64,000 nucleotides of DNA from Diphasiastrum complanatum (GCA_029204225.1 CM055098.1:21487097-21551096); one strand, 5' to 3'. Counted from the first letter of the stretch, positions 22,601-32,998 are shown. Notes: generated by a model from the letters alone, not told the origin. Made by a program: numbers and translations.

Positions 22601-23161
22601 TTCCTCGGCCATGAGTGTGCCTTGGAGTTCTTCAAGTATGGGTAGCTTACCCATAATTGCATATCCCTGAACCAAATTGTCAAATTCAAAGCTTAGTCCA
22701 TTCAATATGAGTTGAACAAGCTCTTCATCCTTGATAGGATCACCTATAAAGGCTAGCTCTTTGTTCAATTCCTTTACTCTTAGGACAAAAGTATGTGCAC
22801 TCTCTCCTTTCTTTTGATAGCTTCTATAGATTTGATTCTTCAAAGCTACCATTCTAGTTTGGTTCTTGGATTCATAGACCTTTTGCAAAGTCTCCCAAGC
22901 ATCTTGAGCTGAAGTGCAATCTCCTACCTCTCTTAAGAGTTCATTTGCAACATTCATTTTTATGCAATGTAATGCAACATTGCACCTCTTGATGTATTTG
23001 GCTTTTTCTTGAGGATGAATAGGTTCACCCTCCTTACCATTTACAATTTCCATCAGATCTTGCATGATCATGATGGATTCCATTCTAACTTTCCATATGG
23101 AATAGTTAGTTTTGTTGAGCCTTTCATTAGTATCCAAAAGATATGCATTTATAGATGCCAT
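19628..23161 (-). CDS. Copia gag-pol polyprotein (1177 codons, stops before RNase H end)
   Basis: This is the complete reading frame of a Ty1/copia polyprotein, from MASINAYLLD. Gag (UBN2 type) covers about 1-230. The zinc knuckle CYYCSKMGHYASEC is at 256-269. The protease motif WWIDSGASSHM has its DSG at 314-316. GAG-pre-integrase follows (LWHKRLGHVN, about 440). The integrase core has catalytic residues in FIDDYSRY, LRSDNGGEF and QQNGVAERRN. Reverse transcriptase includes [28 protein letters not shown] and the catalytic YVDD. RNase H starts (AFSDSDFAGD) but the frame ends at TAA directly after. Domain order PR-INT-RT-RH defines copia. The ATG at 23161 aligns with the gag start of the other copies. 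Confidence 0.93.
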   Translation of the reverse strand: MASINAYLLDTNERLNKTNYSIWKVRMESIMIMQDLMEIVNGKEGEPIHPQEKAKYIKRCNVALHCIKMNVANELLREVGDCTSAQDAWETLQKVYESKNQTRMVALKNQIYRSYQKKGESAHTFVLRVKELNKELAFIGDPIKDEELVQLILNGLSFEFDNLVQGYAIMGKLPILEELQGTLMAEESRRSQMQERMDRLSIQGGDDQALFTKGKGKSKGKVSTFKKSTKLEDQEGPSKASPSTTKVKKDKSKVKCYYCSKMGHYASECFKRKQDQSQANMSKEEEEESSHEDSLMMSIFSSTSFKGEDPWWIDSGASSHMTSKREFFSSLLSYDGPIKSIYIANDEACKIEGVGSIPLCLGSSKKINIEGVLYIPTITKNLLSVGQMVDNGFNVDFASNECFIKKKGKIVAKGTRLGKLYKLDAFVDTNVVMLAEKNKISTFTLWHKRLGHVNSGSMEAMIKEEYALGLPRSIGKEDKVCEACALSKAHKKVFPNSITKSSQPLELIHSDVHIASTKSNGGSSMFLTFIDDYSRYCWVFLLSFKSQVFDTFVKFKLFVEKHHNHSIKILRSDNGGEFISNEFKAFCEEEGIKKETSCPYTPQQNGVAERRNRTLCECSKALRLDACLPKSFWGESLVCANYLMNRVSCKAIEGKTPYEMLYGKKPNLNHLKVFGCICYVHVPLETRTKEDPSSTRGIMLGYASSSKGYKVYLPSLNKFVVSRDVIFDEHHMHMLEEGSRAPTIKKKMAEEQDLGFEEELMEEQAPNPPITPRRSSRAKVEPSRLTYQGKGQQVEGISSTSYALSSFEEPSNVEDALNSKEWYKAMLDEYDALIENETWLLVERPQRNVIGCKWVFKLKLNANGSVNKHKARLVAKGYAQERGIDYEETFAPVAKMVTIRLIIALASHFGWILCQMDVSNAFLNGFLEEDIYMEQPQGFIKHGMENKVCHLQRSIYGLKQASRSWNSRLHCYLISLSFVQSEYDPTLYIKFDNVGIVLLLIYVDDIIISGNSVDGIEKIKIDLSLEFKMVDLGCLHFILGIEVLRGSDFIFISQVNYAQSLLKKFKMEVCKSVDTPMEQDVKVPNEDDERSFMDITLFRQLIGSLMWITITRPDLSFSVCRLSQSMQKPLNIHWKKAKRILRYISGTLDFGILYRGDVINLHAFSDSDFAGDKRDRK

Positions 23162-23960
23162 CTAGTCTCCTAATCAAGGACTTGACACAAATGAAGGTTA
23201 CTTCTATTGATTTGATTGAAGGTCTACCTTATCCCACTTCTTAGGGACCTGAAAAGATCAGTAATAGACTTCCTATAAAGATCTAAGAATGATCTCTAAC
23301 AAAATCAAATCATAGAATACTAGAAACAATGCACTTGCTTGATTGAAGTAGACAATACTAGTAGAATTGCCCCTCTTTCTATAAAGAACATTAAAGCTTC
23401 CAAATGATCTGATCAAGAGTGAATTTCAGCAACCTAATATACTTCCAAAATCACTTGTAAAAGATCTAAATGGAACTTAATGAGGATGCAACACAATCTA
23501 CTATCCAATCACAAGCAAAAAATGATCAAAATTGATGAAAAATTGATCTAATTTGGTGCATAAGTCAAGCAATGGTTGGACTGAACCTAAATCACTTTAG
23601 GAGGTGCCTACTACACCTTAGAACAGCCTTGAAGAGTCCCCAAAACTCTGATCTTCCCTCTCCTTGAATGCTAGAAAGCCTCCTCTATGAAATCACCTCC
23701 AAAACTCGCTTAGAAATCAATGCTTGGAGCAAGCAAAACTTGCTATCTTGGTAATGTGAATTGAATTCAACTTTGCCTCTGGTTTTAGACACCTAAACAC
23801 CTGCAAATGAAGTCACACAACACCAATCTCCAATGTATTTGACTCACTTTGAGTTCTAGAATCAATACTAGATGCTAAGATCCAATCTACACAAGATTTA
23901 GATCAAAAATTGTGATCAAATTGAATGAAAACCAAGGATTTAGCTCATTTCAGCCTTTAT

Positions 23961-23972
23961 GCTCTGATACCA
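23961..23972 (-). other. Primer-binding site (initiator tRNA-Met) of the young copia
   Basis: The plus strand GCTCTGATACCA lies directly inside the 5' LTR (23973). An 800-base leader follows to the gag ATG at 23161; it contains no convincing gene. Confidence 0.92.
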
Positions 23973-24654
23973 TGTAAAAATTAGAGCAAATAAGGATCCT
24001 AAAACACTTGAAATGATGAGGGAAACAATAGATTATGATTTCATAAGATTAGCACAAGTTGAACCATCAAAATCCATCAAAAATCTATGCTTGAACCTCA
24101 CTAAATGGCCCAAATCCTTGAAGAAGGCTTCACACGTGTGAAAGTACGGCCTCCCACAGTCTGAGTACTGTACACCAGACCTACATTCAATCCTATAATC
24201 ATTAGTAATCACAAGTACTCAAACAATTATGAACATAGAGAGCAATTGCACCATTATGAGAGAAAAAACATGAAATTGCTTGATTGATTTTGGTGAGATA
24301 TCATCACCTATATATACATGATCCATCACGGTTTTGGTCAGGTATGAGTATCCCTAAACCTATCCCTAATGCTAATTTTGGTGGATCTTTCATCCCTACC
24401 AAGTTAGGGTTGGAATCTTGGAGATCCCTCAACAATGCAAAAATTACCAAAAATAGCTCCTATTTTTTCTCCCTTGTATCTAAGCATAATTTGGACTCAT
24501 TCCAAAGGTTCTAACACTTAGGTCTACTTGAGAACATCCTTATGAATGGAATCCTATGCTATTTGGCACGTGTGACAAGCCACATCATGACCATCTAACT
24601 ATTTACAAGTCATATGACCAAAACTAGTCAAGCTAGAATTGTGAATTTTTAACA
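23973..24654 (-). repeat. 5' LTR of the young copia (682 bp)
   Basis: Matches 18497-19178 along its whole length except two bases seen by eye. CACACGTGTG is at 24131-24140. The outer flank is CAACT (24655-24659). Confidence 0.95.
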
Positions 24655-24659
24655 CAACT

Positions 24660-25512
24660 AAAGTCCAATCACAGTTAAAGAACTCAAATAGCTCATGAAT
24701 ATATTAGAAACTTATATCTTCGTTAGACACTGGAACACAGATCTATGACTCGATTCCTCAAGCAGGGACTACCATTTCAATTTTATAGATACTATTCTTC
24801 AATGATAGTGGAAGACTGTACCAAAGTGTGACGTTATTCCAATGCCAAATACAAAGTATTCGCGTAGACAAATAAGATAGTTTAAAGACAGTTCTTTAGA
24901 TCAGCTTTACGGAAACACAACAAGCATTTGTAATGAACTATTGCAACTATCTGACCAAAGAGTGAATTTAAGTAATGCAGAAGAGATTGCTAGTAGACTC
25001 AAGATCACTCACACTTAGCAGTCGGAGAACAGAGATCAAAGAAAATAATCTTCGATGCTCTATTCAATTCTTCAATCTCTCACAAGTACGTGAACTCTCT
25101 CTCTCTCTTGGTGGTGTGAGAATGAAGCGCGTCTTCCATATATTTTCTATGGAACGAACAAACACACCTCTAGAGATTACAGGTGTATCGCTCCATTAAC
25201 TAACTCTGGTTGATAGATGAGTTACAATTACATGTAAATCATACCATTAAAGGTACATTTAACTACGGGTTTAATTTACTCTAGTTTAAGATGGCGATTC
25301 GAATCTAGTCAATTCATGTAGGTGACTGGATTAAGGCTGTTCCAGGCATCGTTTCAGTTCTGGAGGTCTTGTCCTTTAGTACAAGACAGCTTTAGCAATC
25401 ATATCCAGAAAAACGATATAGGCCTCTTCATAATATATAATTGTCCAGCACATATCTTCATTTTCAAGTATATATTGCTATATAGAGTAGATATACATTA
25501 TTTAGCAAATAC
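24660..25512. other. Continuation of the gypsy LTR or leader beyond the insertion
   Basis: Once the copia is removed, this joins directly to 18496. It is AT-rich, with a TCTCTCTCTCTCT run near 25095 and no gene. It probably contains the rest of the gypsy LTR, but no boundary or second copy is visible. The next recognisable sequence is a gag in the opposite orientation (25513). Confidence 0.35.
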
Positions 25513-26140
25513 ATGGCATCACAGAGCTCGGAAGAGGATTCATGGGTTAGTTCGAAGTCATCAAGTTCCAATGACAATTCCGATACAGAGAGCTCAAATT
25601 CTTCTGAAGACAAAAGAACCACCGGAAGGAGAAAAAGACTAAAAAGAACTCCAAGCCTTCCAAAGAACTCTTGCAAAGACCGACAAGATTTGGAAGAAGA
25701 ATATTTCAGATCTGTCCAAACAAATGCAAGATTTAAAAGTACAGATATCTGAAGTATCGGATAACTGGTAGAAGGCACCTTCCTCTAATCCGAAAATCTG
25801 GTGTACCAGATGTGGAGCCCCAGGTCACTCTAACCATGAATGTAAAGCTAAACAACTTTCATACGTTGAGAGTGCAGATGGAGATGTTTTGTATGTCTAT
25901 GAAACATATTTGGAAAAGCACTACTTTTACGTACAAGGATCATTTGCAGCCCAAATCAAAATTTGGACCAAAGCGCTTTGTACCTACTTAGACAGTGAGC
26001 TCAAACCAGAAAACTGTATATGCGCCAGTTAATCTATTGTCGAAGAAGCTGGCGAAAAACTATTATAATTGTGGTGTGCATCAAGGCCATTATTCAATCG
26101 ATTGTCTAGAGCCTCGCCGCCTTAGAGAATATATTAAGAT
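25513..26140 (+). pseudogene. Ty3/gypsy gag fragment with two zinc knuckles (plus strand)
   Basis: A 79-codon Ser/Asp/Lys-rich frame (25513-25752) is followed one frame over by DLKVQISEVSDNW, the knuckle WCTRCGAPGHSNHEC (about 25800-25850), and a second Cys/His motif NCGVHQGHYSIDC (about 26070-26110). The first part matches the minus-strand gag at 16700-18011 (shared DLKVQISEV and WCT-x-GHS-x-C), so the same gag occurs in both orientations around the copia insertion. Frame breaks make it non-functional. No LTR or primer site is visible on its 5' side. Confidence 0.65.
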
Positions 26141-26361
26141 TATATGACGAATCTTCTGAAGTGAAACTGGTGTCACTTATCGGATCTCACCTTCATATTT
26201 ATCATGGTTCCAAGTAATAATATGTTCTTCTGGTTTGCCATGATTACTTTTCTCCAGTCTAAAATATCAGTTCTCTAGACCTTGCATTAGCTTGATAAAG
26301 CCAAGGTCGTCCAATTAAAACAGAATATGATGACAAACCAAGTAGTTTGGATGAATATTCG

Positions 26362-27209
26362 TCAACCCAGGGCATGAGCAATGTCTTTAGTTATTATATT
26401 GACACTTGAACCTGAATCAATTGGCACTTTCTCAATTAAACATCCAGCAATTGTAACATTGACTTCTGGCGCACCAAGATCTCCCAGATCCATGGACAAT
26501 ATGCCAACATCTGGCAAGGAAATTGGTTTTTTCTTCTTAGGAGCAGAAAGACTTTTCAATTGCTTACGATACTAATAATTGTCAGCCAGTAATTGCTCAA
26601 AAGTAATGTTAAGGCAAAGTGAACCAATATCAGTGACAATATCATAGTCTTTCATCTTCGCTTTTGAGATAGGCTTGTCGATAATAGCCTCCGAAAGTTT
26701 TGTCTTCATGATTTCCACGTCCCCTTCCTCAAAGGTAACTTTCTTCTCTGCAACAACTATATGTATCTCATAGTTAATATTTTTTTTTGCTTATGCAGAA
26801 ATATCCTTTGAAAATAACTTAGCTGCATATCAGGATCAACTTCAAGATCTTCTTTTGTTATTGCTTTGGTCAAAGATTTCTGTTTCGAGGACTTCCTTCG
26901 TTTCTTTGAGGGTACTTTTGTGTCAGGGTCTATGCCAGGTGGACCACCAAAATGGGTAAGATGTTGGGAGTTGTCAACCCATTGCTTGGTAAGGAGTGGT
27001 TTGAGCTTGTTACTGGCACAAAACATTCTGGCATGGGAATCTTCCTTGGCTTGGAAAAGCTGCATCATTTGCGTTGCTCCACAGTGTCCAATCAGGTGAA
27101 GTGTAAATGGTTGGCTTGGTGCATGGGATCCATATCCGAATAGTTCAGAATCCCAAAGAGCGACAAGGATTTTAGCATATGGGTGACAAAGGAGACATGG
27201 TTGGAACAC
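26362..27209 (-). pseudogene. Ty3/gypsy gag-protease fragment
   Basis: The minus-strand frame 27209-26757 ends in a basic linker (KVPSKKRRKSSKQKSLTKA). After an interruption the frame 26559-26362 shows the retropepsin motif VPIDSGSSVNII preceded by APEVNVTIAGCLIEKV. This is the gag end and protease of another gypsy, facing the plus-strand gag fragment that ends near 26140. Reverse transcriptase is not present below 26362. Confidence 0.6.
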
Positions 27210-27392
27210 CTAAAGGACACATCCCTCAATGTTCTAAAGGAATGTTTGGCTCCGAGTTGGTGTTTTAAAACAACTGTTGTTTTTGTTTCATATTTTTATA
27301 CTACTCTTAAACTTTGCGTAGTTTTTATATAACAAAGTTGGAGTATGGAACAACCTCCAAAATCACCCCTAACAGAACAATATATCAAAGTT
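27210..27392. other. Short AT-rich spacer between gypsy and copia fragments
   Basis: No gene or repeat recognised. It ends where similarity to the 58.8-kb copia integrase begins. Confidence 0.4.
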
Positions 27393-27960
27393 ACCTTGTT
27401 TTTTAGTAGATAGATCCAACAAAATCTACTAAAATCATCAATGAATGTTACATACATCTTAGCTCCACTATTGCTAATTGTAGTAAATCCATGAATATCC
27501 GAATTTACAAGTTGAAAAGGCTTTGTAGATCTAGATATAGATCTAGTATAAGGCTGTCTATATCACTTAGACAAAGCACAAGACTCACAAACATGTTTGA
27601 TGTCACTTAAGGAACTTGGAAGACCTATCACAATCTTCTTTCTAGCCATTACCTCCAATGACTTGAAGTTGAGGTGTCCCATCCTTTTATGCCAAACCTC
27701 TTGAATAGTTATTTGCTCCCTTGCTATACACGTCAATCATTTTGGACTTCATCCGAAGAACCAGAGACCCTAGCCGAAGCATGATCATACAAGCATCTCC
27801 ATCAAACTTCACCTTGAGGCCTTTACTTAGCATTTGACTCACACTAAGCAAATTCTTGGTAGTAGATGGAATAGACACTATCATCATCATATATGTGAGC
27901 CATACATAAAAAAGGCCTATTAAGCTTAATGTATTCATACATAGGTGAGCCTTATGTTAA
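27393..27960 (-). pseudogene. Copia fragment: protease end, GAG-pre-integrase, integrase start
   Basis: 27393-27665 is nearly identical to 58820-59093, the integrase start of the copia at 55.8 kb. It goes further upstream than that copy: 27938-27687 includes PSTTKNLLSVSQMLSKGLKV (protease C-terminus). Several stops break it. It is useful because it shows what the 55.8-kb element lost at its deletion point. Confidence 0.75.
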
Positions 27961-28020
27961 AAAATAGATATAATTCTTACCTTTGTTTATTGCAAGCTTC
28001 TTTACAAATGTTTTCTTATT
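27877..28020. repeat. Dispersed repeat (partner at 32999-33135)
   Basis: The phrases ATATGTGAGCCA, ATAGGTGAGCCTTAT and TTCTTACCTTTGTTT recur in the same order at 32999-33135. Together with the 7706/32756 repeat, this suggests that 32.7-33.1 kb is a composite of pieces found elsewhere in the window. Confidence 0.65.
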
Positions 28021-28081
28021 TTAAGAAATGTATTAGGTTTGATCAAGCGAGTTGAAAGCATGACTCACCACAAGTGCATAA

Positions 28082-28476
28082 TTTTGAATTCACACGTGTG
28101 GATTGTCCACAACATGTACTTGTGATCTCCTAAGGTGTGTAGATGCACCAAGATCAAGACTAGATTGAGATTCAAGATCAATCTTAGATCCTATGGCAAA
28201 AACACACTACTACATGCATTCAATCACTTCCAACTCTCACTCACACATGTGGGAAGTGTTCCAAAATTATTCTAAGTAAAAACAAGTTGCTCTCCTCGGG
28301 TAGAGAGAGAAAAACCATCATGAACTCTCGGGTAGAGAGAGAAAGCTAGAAATTCAATGACACTCAAAATCCACTCAATCTCAAAATCAATTAGATCCAA
28401 ATGAGGAGTACAATGATATTAGTAGATTCATGAGCTACCACTATGCTTAACTATGATTGGATCACACTTTGCCATG
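28082..28476 (-). repeat. Partial 3' LTR (outer half only)
   Basis: It closely matches 31646-32038, from TTGAATTCACACGTGTGG to ACACTTTGCCA. The remaining about 355 bp of the LTR (the U3 side) is absent, and unrelated sequence starts at 28477. CACACGTGTG is at 28091-28100. Confidence 0.85.
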
Positions 28477-28869
28477 ATGATGATCTTTGCTTTGAAAGTT
28501 CCACTTGCATGATGGATGCACCATAAATAGAGAAATCTGAGGCCTCCAAGCCTCATAAGGATCATGGAGATCAAGATCATAAGATGTGAAACAATGATGA
28601 TAATCAAGATTGTGCTTTCTAGCTTGACTAGTCCACATACAATGAACTATATCCATGATGGATCTAATCTTGATATCAAAGACTATCTTGATCTTTTTTA
28701 GGCTAGTTACTCTCTCAAGGATGTAAGTGTCCACTTTGGATGCTTCACTTAATCTCAAGAGGAGTTTACAATTTGCCTCAAAACATGTGAAAACATGATT
28801 TTCAAAAAAGTGAGTACCAAGCTCAATCTTGTTCTTACTAGAACCAAGAGCATACTTTTGACAATGCAA
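28477..28869 (-). other. Unrecognised open stretch between pol remnant and LTR
   Basis: It replaces the expected U3 and reverse-transcriptase end. A minus-strand frame of 135 codons (28869-28462, TTG at its head, no early ATG) crosses it with no stop and runs a few codons into the LTR piece. The polyprotein frame overlaps its first part in another phase. I recognise no domain. About 90 bp (28733-28830, phrases TGTTTTGAGGCAAATTGTAAAC, GGACACTTACATCC) resemble 44232-44318. It is either a captured sequence or a part of an unrelated LTR. Confidence 0.4.
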
Positions 28870-30848
28870 TATCTTGCTTTCAAACAGTACAAAACTAGTA
28901 TAGCTTTTCTTGAACTTTGAGATCCAAAAAATTCAATGAAGCAAGATAGCATTTCAAGCAAAGGAAGAGAAGCATATATAAATGTGTTGTAGTAGATACA
29001 ACATGTAAGATGCCCCTCTTTGCCATGTATGGTAAGCCATAAAGACTCGGCCATGCATCTTGAAGATCTTCTTGAAATCATATGAAGAAGAAACTCCTCC
29101 TCACACATTGGCCCCATCATAACTTGAATACCTTCAAAAAAGATAACTTGTGATGCTTCTTGAGAAGCCTTGATCTCGGCCACTTCGAAGATTGAATCTT
29201 CATGCAATGTGACATCTCTATTCACAATCACTTTTGAAACAGAGAGTGTAAAGACACTAAAGGCCTCCTTGATGGATGAGTATCCAATCATGATCCATGA
29301 GCTTGGATCATCCTTCCTCCTTGTTTCCAAGGGAATATGTGCAAAGCAAGCACTACCAAGTTCACTAAGGTGATCAACCTTAGGCTTCATCTTAAATAAA
29401 GCTTCATATGGTGCTATTCCTTCAAGAGCTCCAATACTCCTCAAAGCTTTGATCTTCAATGAGAATTTCTTCTCAATATATGCTTTGAATAATAAGGAAT
29501 AATCATACACCATAATACTTGAAGAGAGAAGATATGTGCATCTTGTGTGATCATCCTCCTTTGAAATATTGGACATATAAGAAACATCAAGAGAGTTTGC
29601 ACTCTCACTTGGATCCAATTTGAAGATGCCTTCAAATCTTGATCCATATGCAAGGATCTCACCATCCTTCTTGATCACACAATTGTCAATATTGAAATTG
29701 ACATCAAAGCCACTATCAAGAAGTTGGCCAACACTTAAGATGTTCTTTGTAAGCTTTGGGACAAAAAGAACATTGTTGAGAAAGAGACCTTTAGAAGATG
29801 CAAGCTTCAAGGGAATAATCCCTACTCCTTCAATATTGCACTCATGCTTACTTGCAAAGTATATGGCCTTCTTGACTCCATCATAAGTCAAAATAGATGA
29901 AAAAAAGTGCTTGGAGCCACACATATGTGAAGATGCTCCACTATCAATATACCATGAGTCATCCTTGTTGAAGGTGGAAGAGGAGAAGCTTGATGCCATA
30001 AGAGAGCCTTCTCCATCACTTGCAATATAGTCTTCTTTCTCATTGGTGATGTTGGCTTGATTGAGTTGATTCTTCTTCTTGAAGCAATTGGTGGCATAAT
30101 GGCCTTTCTTGCCACAATAAAAGCACTTGATCTTCTTCTTCTTGAGATTTGAAGTAGAAGCATGAGAGGTATCCTCCTCCTCCTCTTCATCTTGGTCTTT
30201 AGCTTTGTCATTAGAGAAGTGATGGTGTTGCTTCTTACTCCTCTCTTTGTGCTTGGCAAATAGAACTTTGCCATCATCATGATTGAGTGATAGCTTGTCC
30301 ATCCTCAAGAGTTTGTACTCTTGTCTTGATCCTTCAGAAATAAGCACACTTTGAAGGGCCTCCAAACTTGGTAGCTCCTCCTTAATGGCATAGGATTGGA
30401 AAAGGTTGTCATATTCATCTCTCAAGCCATTGAGAATGACTTGGACTAGCTCACTTTGATTGATTGAGTAACCAATACATGCAAGATCCCTATGAATATC
30501 CTTGACTCTCAAAACACAATTAGATGCACTCTCATCACTCTTTTGACTACTTTGAAAGATTTGATTTCTAAGAGTGAGGAGCCTAGAGGTGTTCTTAGCC
30601 TCGTAGATGGACTTGAGACAATCCCAAGCTTCCTTGGATGTAGAACAATCACCAATCTCCCTGAATATCTCATTAGAGACATTCATCTTAATGTAATGGA
30701 GAGCCATCCTAGCTCTCTTCTTGTATTTTTGAACTTCTTGAAGGACTTGAGACTCCTCCTCAATCCCAAGTACAATGTCCATCACATCTTGGAGTATCAA
30801 GATGGACTCCATCCTCAACTTCCATATTGAATAATTGGAAGTAGACAA
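28755..30848 (-). pseudogene. Copia gag-protease polyprotein with in-frame internal deletions
   Basis: A 697-codon frame that stays open although most of pol is missing. Gag covers about 1-200, followed by an acidic linker, zinc knuckle CFYCGKKGHYATNC (242-255) and protease WYIDSGASSHM (D302). It then jumps from the protease end to a fragment of the integrase core (FKAYIEKKFSLKIKALRS) and at once to the integrase C-terminal part (IAPYEALFKMKPKVDHL). Comparison with 38287-41097 shows that the pre-integrase and the second and third catalytic blocks are deleted in frame. No reverse transcriptase remains. The frame opens with TTG: the matching gag ATG lies about 30 bases upstream but is one base out of phase, so gag translation is also impaired. 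Confidence 0.85.
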
Positions 30849-31631
30849 TCTCTCAGTTGCAACAAGTATGAACTCATTGAAGTCATGTAAAGTGGAGATA
30901 AATAAAAGTGATGAACAAAAAATGTTGCTTCTCTCTCACTATAGGATCCAATAATGGTGTGCTACCATCTCCTATGCAAGATCTTGCAACAAACTGTGAG
31001 ATGATTCTCACTAGCTGTCTCAATCTCTCCAAAACTAGATCTACTTCACATCAAATGATGGAGTATGGGCAAAGTTAGGATCAAACACTCTTAGCGTGTG
31101 TGAAATATACTAAGAAACCAAATTTGACTCAAATACAATGATATTGCATGAAACAAAATGGCAAAGATCTCAAAATAGTGCCTAGATCACATATAGATGA
31201 GATTGGTAAGCATTCAACTGTGATTTTGGATCAAACAAGCAATCTCTTGACCAAACCAAATGTGTCCACCCAGGTCTAGGTGCCCTACCTAACCCTCTTC
31301 AAAATCTTATAACTTTTGATTGGCACTACCAAATGGAATGAAACTGATTGCATCAGAAAGTAGACAAAAATAGCTTCAAAACAAGCTATCAAGCAAGATA
31401 AATGGACCAAGCATGAGAGAGAACTTCCAAACTGAAATTGGATATTCCTCACACGTGTCTGAGCACCTGATTCCGTACAATACCAGGTCAGACCCAATCA
31501 ATGTCCTTTTGATCTCTTTTGATCCAAAATTGAACAAGATAGCTAGGAAAATGGGCCTTGACAATTTCTAGCTCAAGATTGATGAATAGTTTTCACTCAA
31601 ATGGATCAAAATGCATGATAACCTTAGGTAG

Positions 31632-31643
31632 GCTCTGATACCA
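31632..31643 (-). other. Primer-binding site (initiator tRNA-Met)
   Basis: The plus strand GCTCTGATACCA lies directly inside the LTR that starts at 31644. A leader of about 770 bases separates it from gag. Confidence 0.9.
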
Positions 31644-32393
31644 TGTTGAATTCACACGTGTGGATTGTCCACAACATGTACTTGTGATCTCCTAAGGTGT
31701 GTAGATGCACCAAGATCAAGACTAGATTGAGATTCAAGATCAATCTTAGATCCTATGGCAAAAACACACTACTACATGCATTCAATCACTTCCAACTCTC
31801 ACTCACACATGTGGGAAGTGTTCCAAAAGTATTCTCTAAGTAAAAACAAGCTGCTCTCCTTGGGTAGAGAGAGAAAAACCATCATGAGCTCTCGGGTAGA
31901 GAGAGAAAGCTAGAAATTCAATGACACTCAAAATCCACTCAATCTCAAAATCAATTAGATCCAAATGAGGAGTACAATGATATTAGTAGATTCATGAGCT
32001 ACCACTATGCTTAACTATGATTGGATCACACTTTGCCACCTCTTAATCCTATTGGACCATTGATCCATGCACCTCTAAATTCTATTGGACTATATTCAAG
32101 CACACCTCAAATTCCTATTAGACCACACATGGTTCCACCTCTAAATCCTATTGGACCTCTTAAACTTCATCAAACAAAAGCATTACACTTTTCTACACTC
32201 TAATTGGCACAAGTTTGGCCTCCTACTCTATTTTGGCTCAATAGTGGCATTACAAGTGGAAATGGATAATTTGCCATCTATGCCAAATTTGACCCTATCA
32301 ACATCCTACACCTAAATGCTTGACTATGAAATTCTATGAGACCCCTATATCAAACATTTTGATTTACTTTACAATTCTCCACACGTGGGAACA
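31644..32393 (-). repeat. 5' LTR of the deleted copia (about 750 bp)
   Basis: It runs from TGTTGAATTCACACGTGTGG to CAATTCTCCACA on the plus strand. CACACGTGTG is at 31653-31662. Inside, 32036-32165, the phrase CCTATTGGACC recurs about five times at 30-45 bp intervals. The same array occurs inverted in the LTR at 36802-37530. Confidence 0.85.
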
Positions 32394-32755
32394 TCCTCCA
32401 CACATGTGAGATTCACTTACAAACTTCTATCATAAAAATTACCAAGCTAGATTTTTGCCAATTTCTCACACATAATAAGAGGTTACAAAGGCCTATTGGA
32501 CAGCCCTTTGCAATAATGTTGTTTGAGAAGATCATAAATCCACTTATTAGGCATGCTAAAAGCATCGAAATGAAGCACATATACTCAGGGCATGACTAAT
32601 GATCACATTAGCATGCAAATAGCAATAACATTCCACATAGATTGTCTGCAATCTAGCAGTCCATCGCATTATGGATGGGCAGTCATCTATCTTATTGGTA
32701 GGGTGCCAAAAAACACACTTAGATATATCTTAACAGTAATCAAAAGTGCTTGAAA
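32394..32755. other. Spacer, no gene seen
   Basis: Sequence outside the LTR, without readable protein. It begins with CACGTGGGAACATCC and CACACATGTGAG, near-variants of the copia palindrome, so it may include part of another LTR. Confidence 0.35.
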
Positions 32756-32985
32756 ACATGCGATGATCAAGCCTACAACCAGTCGTTGGGCAGAGGTCAA
32801 AAACCACTCAAAAACATGTGCATTATGCATGAAAAAGTGCGATTTACCATCCTATAGAGAGTCGATGTCCATTGGCAACAAAAATGGCATATAGGTGAGG
32901 AATGTGTCTCATAAATGGATCAATAGATATGCTGGGATAGAGCCCACCAGCAAGCTCTACAATTGCTTCTTTTGAATCCAAGCTT
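32756..32985. repeat. Dispersed repeat, copy 2 (partner at 7706-7925)
   Basis: Same orientation and close similarity to 7706-7925, with small indels (for example AAAAAGTGCGATTTACC against AAAAATTTACC). The sequence leading up to it mentions no coding domain. Confidence 0.7.
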
Positions 32986-32998
32986 TTCTTTCATACAA

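Larger units (their letters stand above)
18497..24654 (-). mobile_element. Young, near-complete Ty1/copia element with TSD CAACT
   Basis: A full structural unit of 6158 bp: 682-bp LTRs, iMet primer site (23961-23972), one long gag-pol frame, a purine tract before the 3' LTR (19179-19190 on the minus strand) and 5-bp target duplications CAACT (18492-18496 and 24655-24659). The LTRs differ by eye at only two bases (near 18864 and 18874 against 24340 and 24350), so insertion was recent. It sits inside the presumed LTR of an older gypsy. The only visible lesion is one in-frame TAA in pol at 19628-19630. Confidence 0.95.
28082..32393 (-). mobile_element. Deleted Ty1/copia element, minus strand
   Basis: The unit holds a 5' LTR (31644-32393), iMet primer site (31632-31643), a gag-protease-rich frame with internal deletions (28755-30848), and the outer half of a 3' LTR (28082-28476). 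It is the same family as the plus-strand element at 36802-41143, as shown by gag, leader and LTR. Reverse transcriptase and most of the integrase are gone, so it could move only with help from another copy. No target duplication is seen. Confidence 0.85.
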
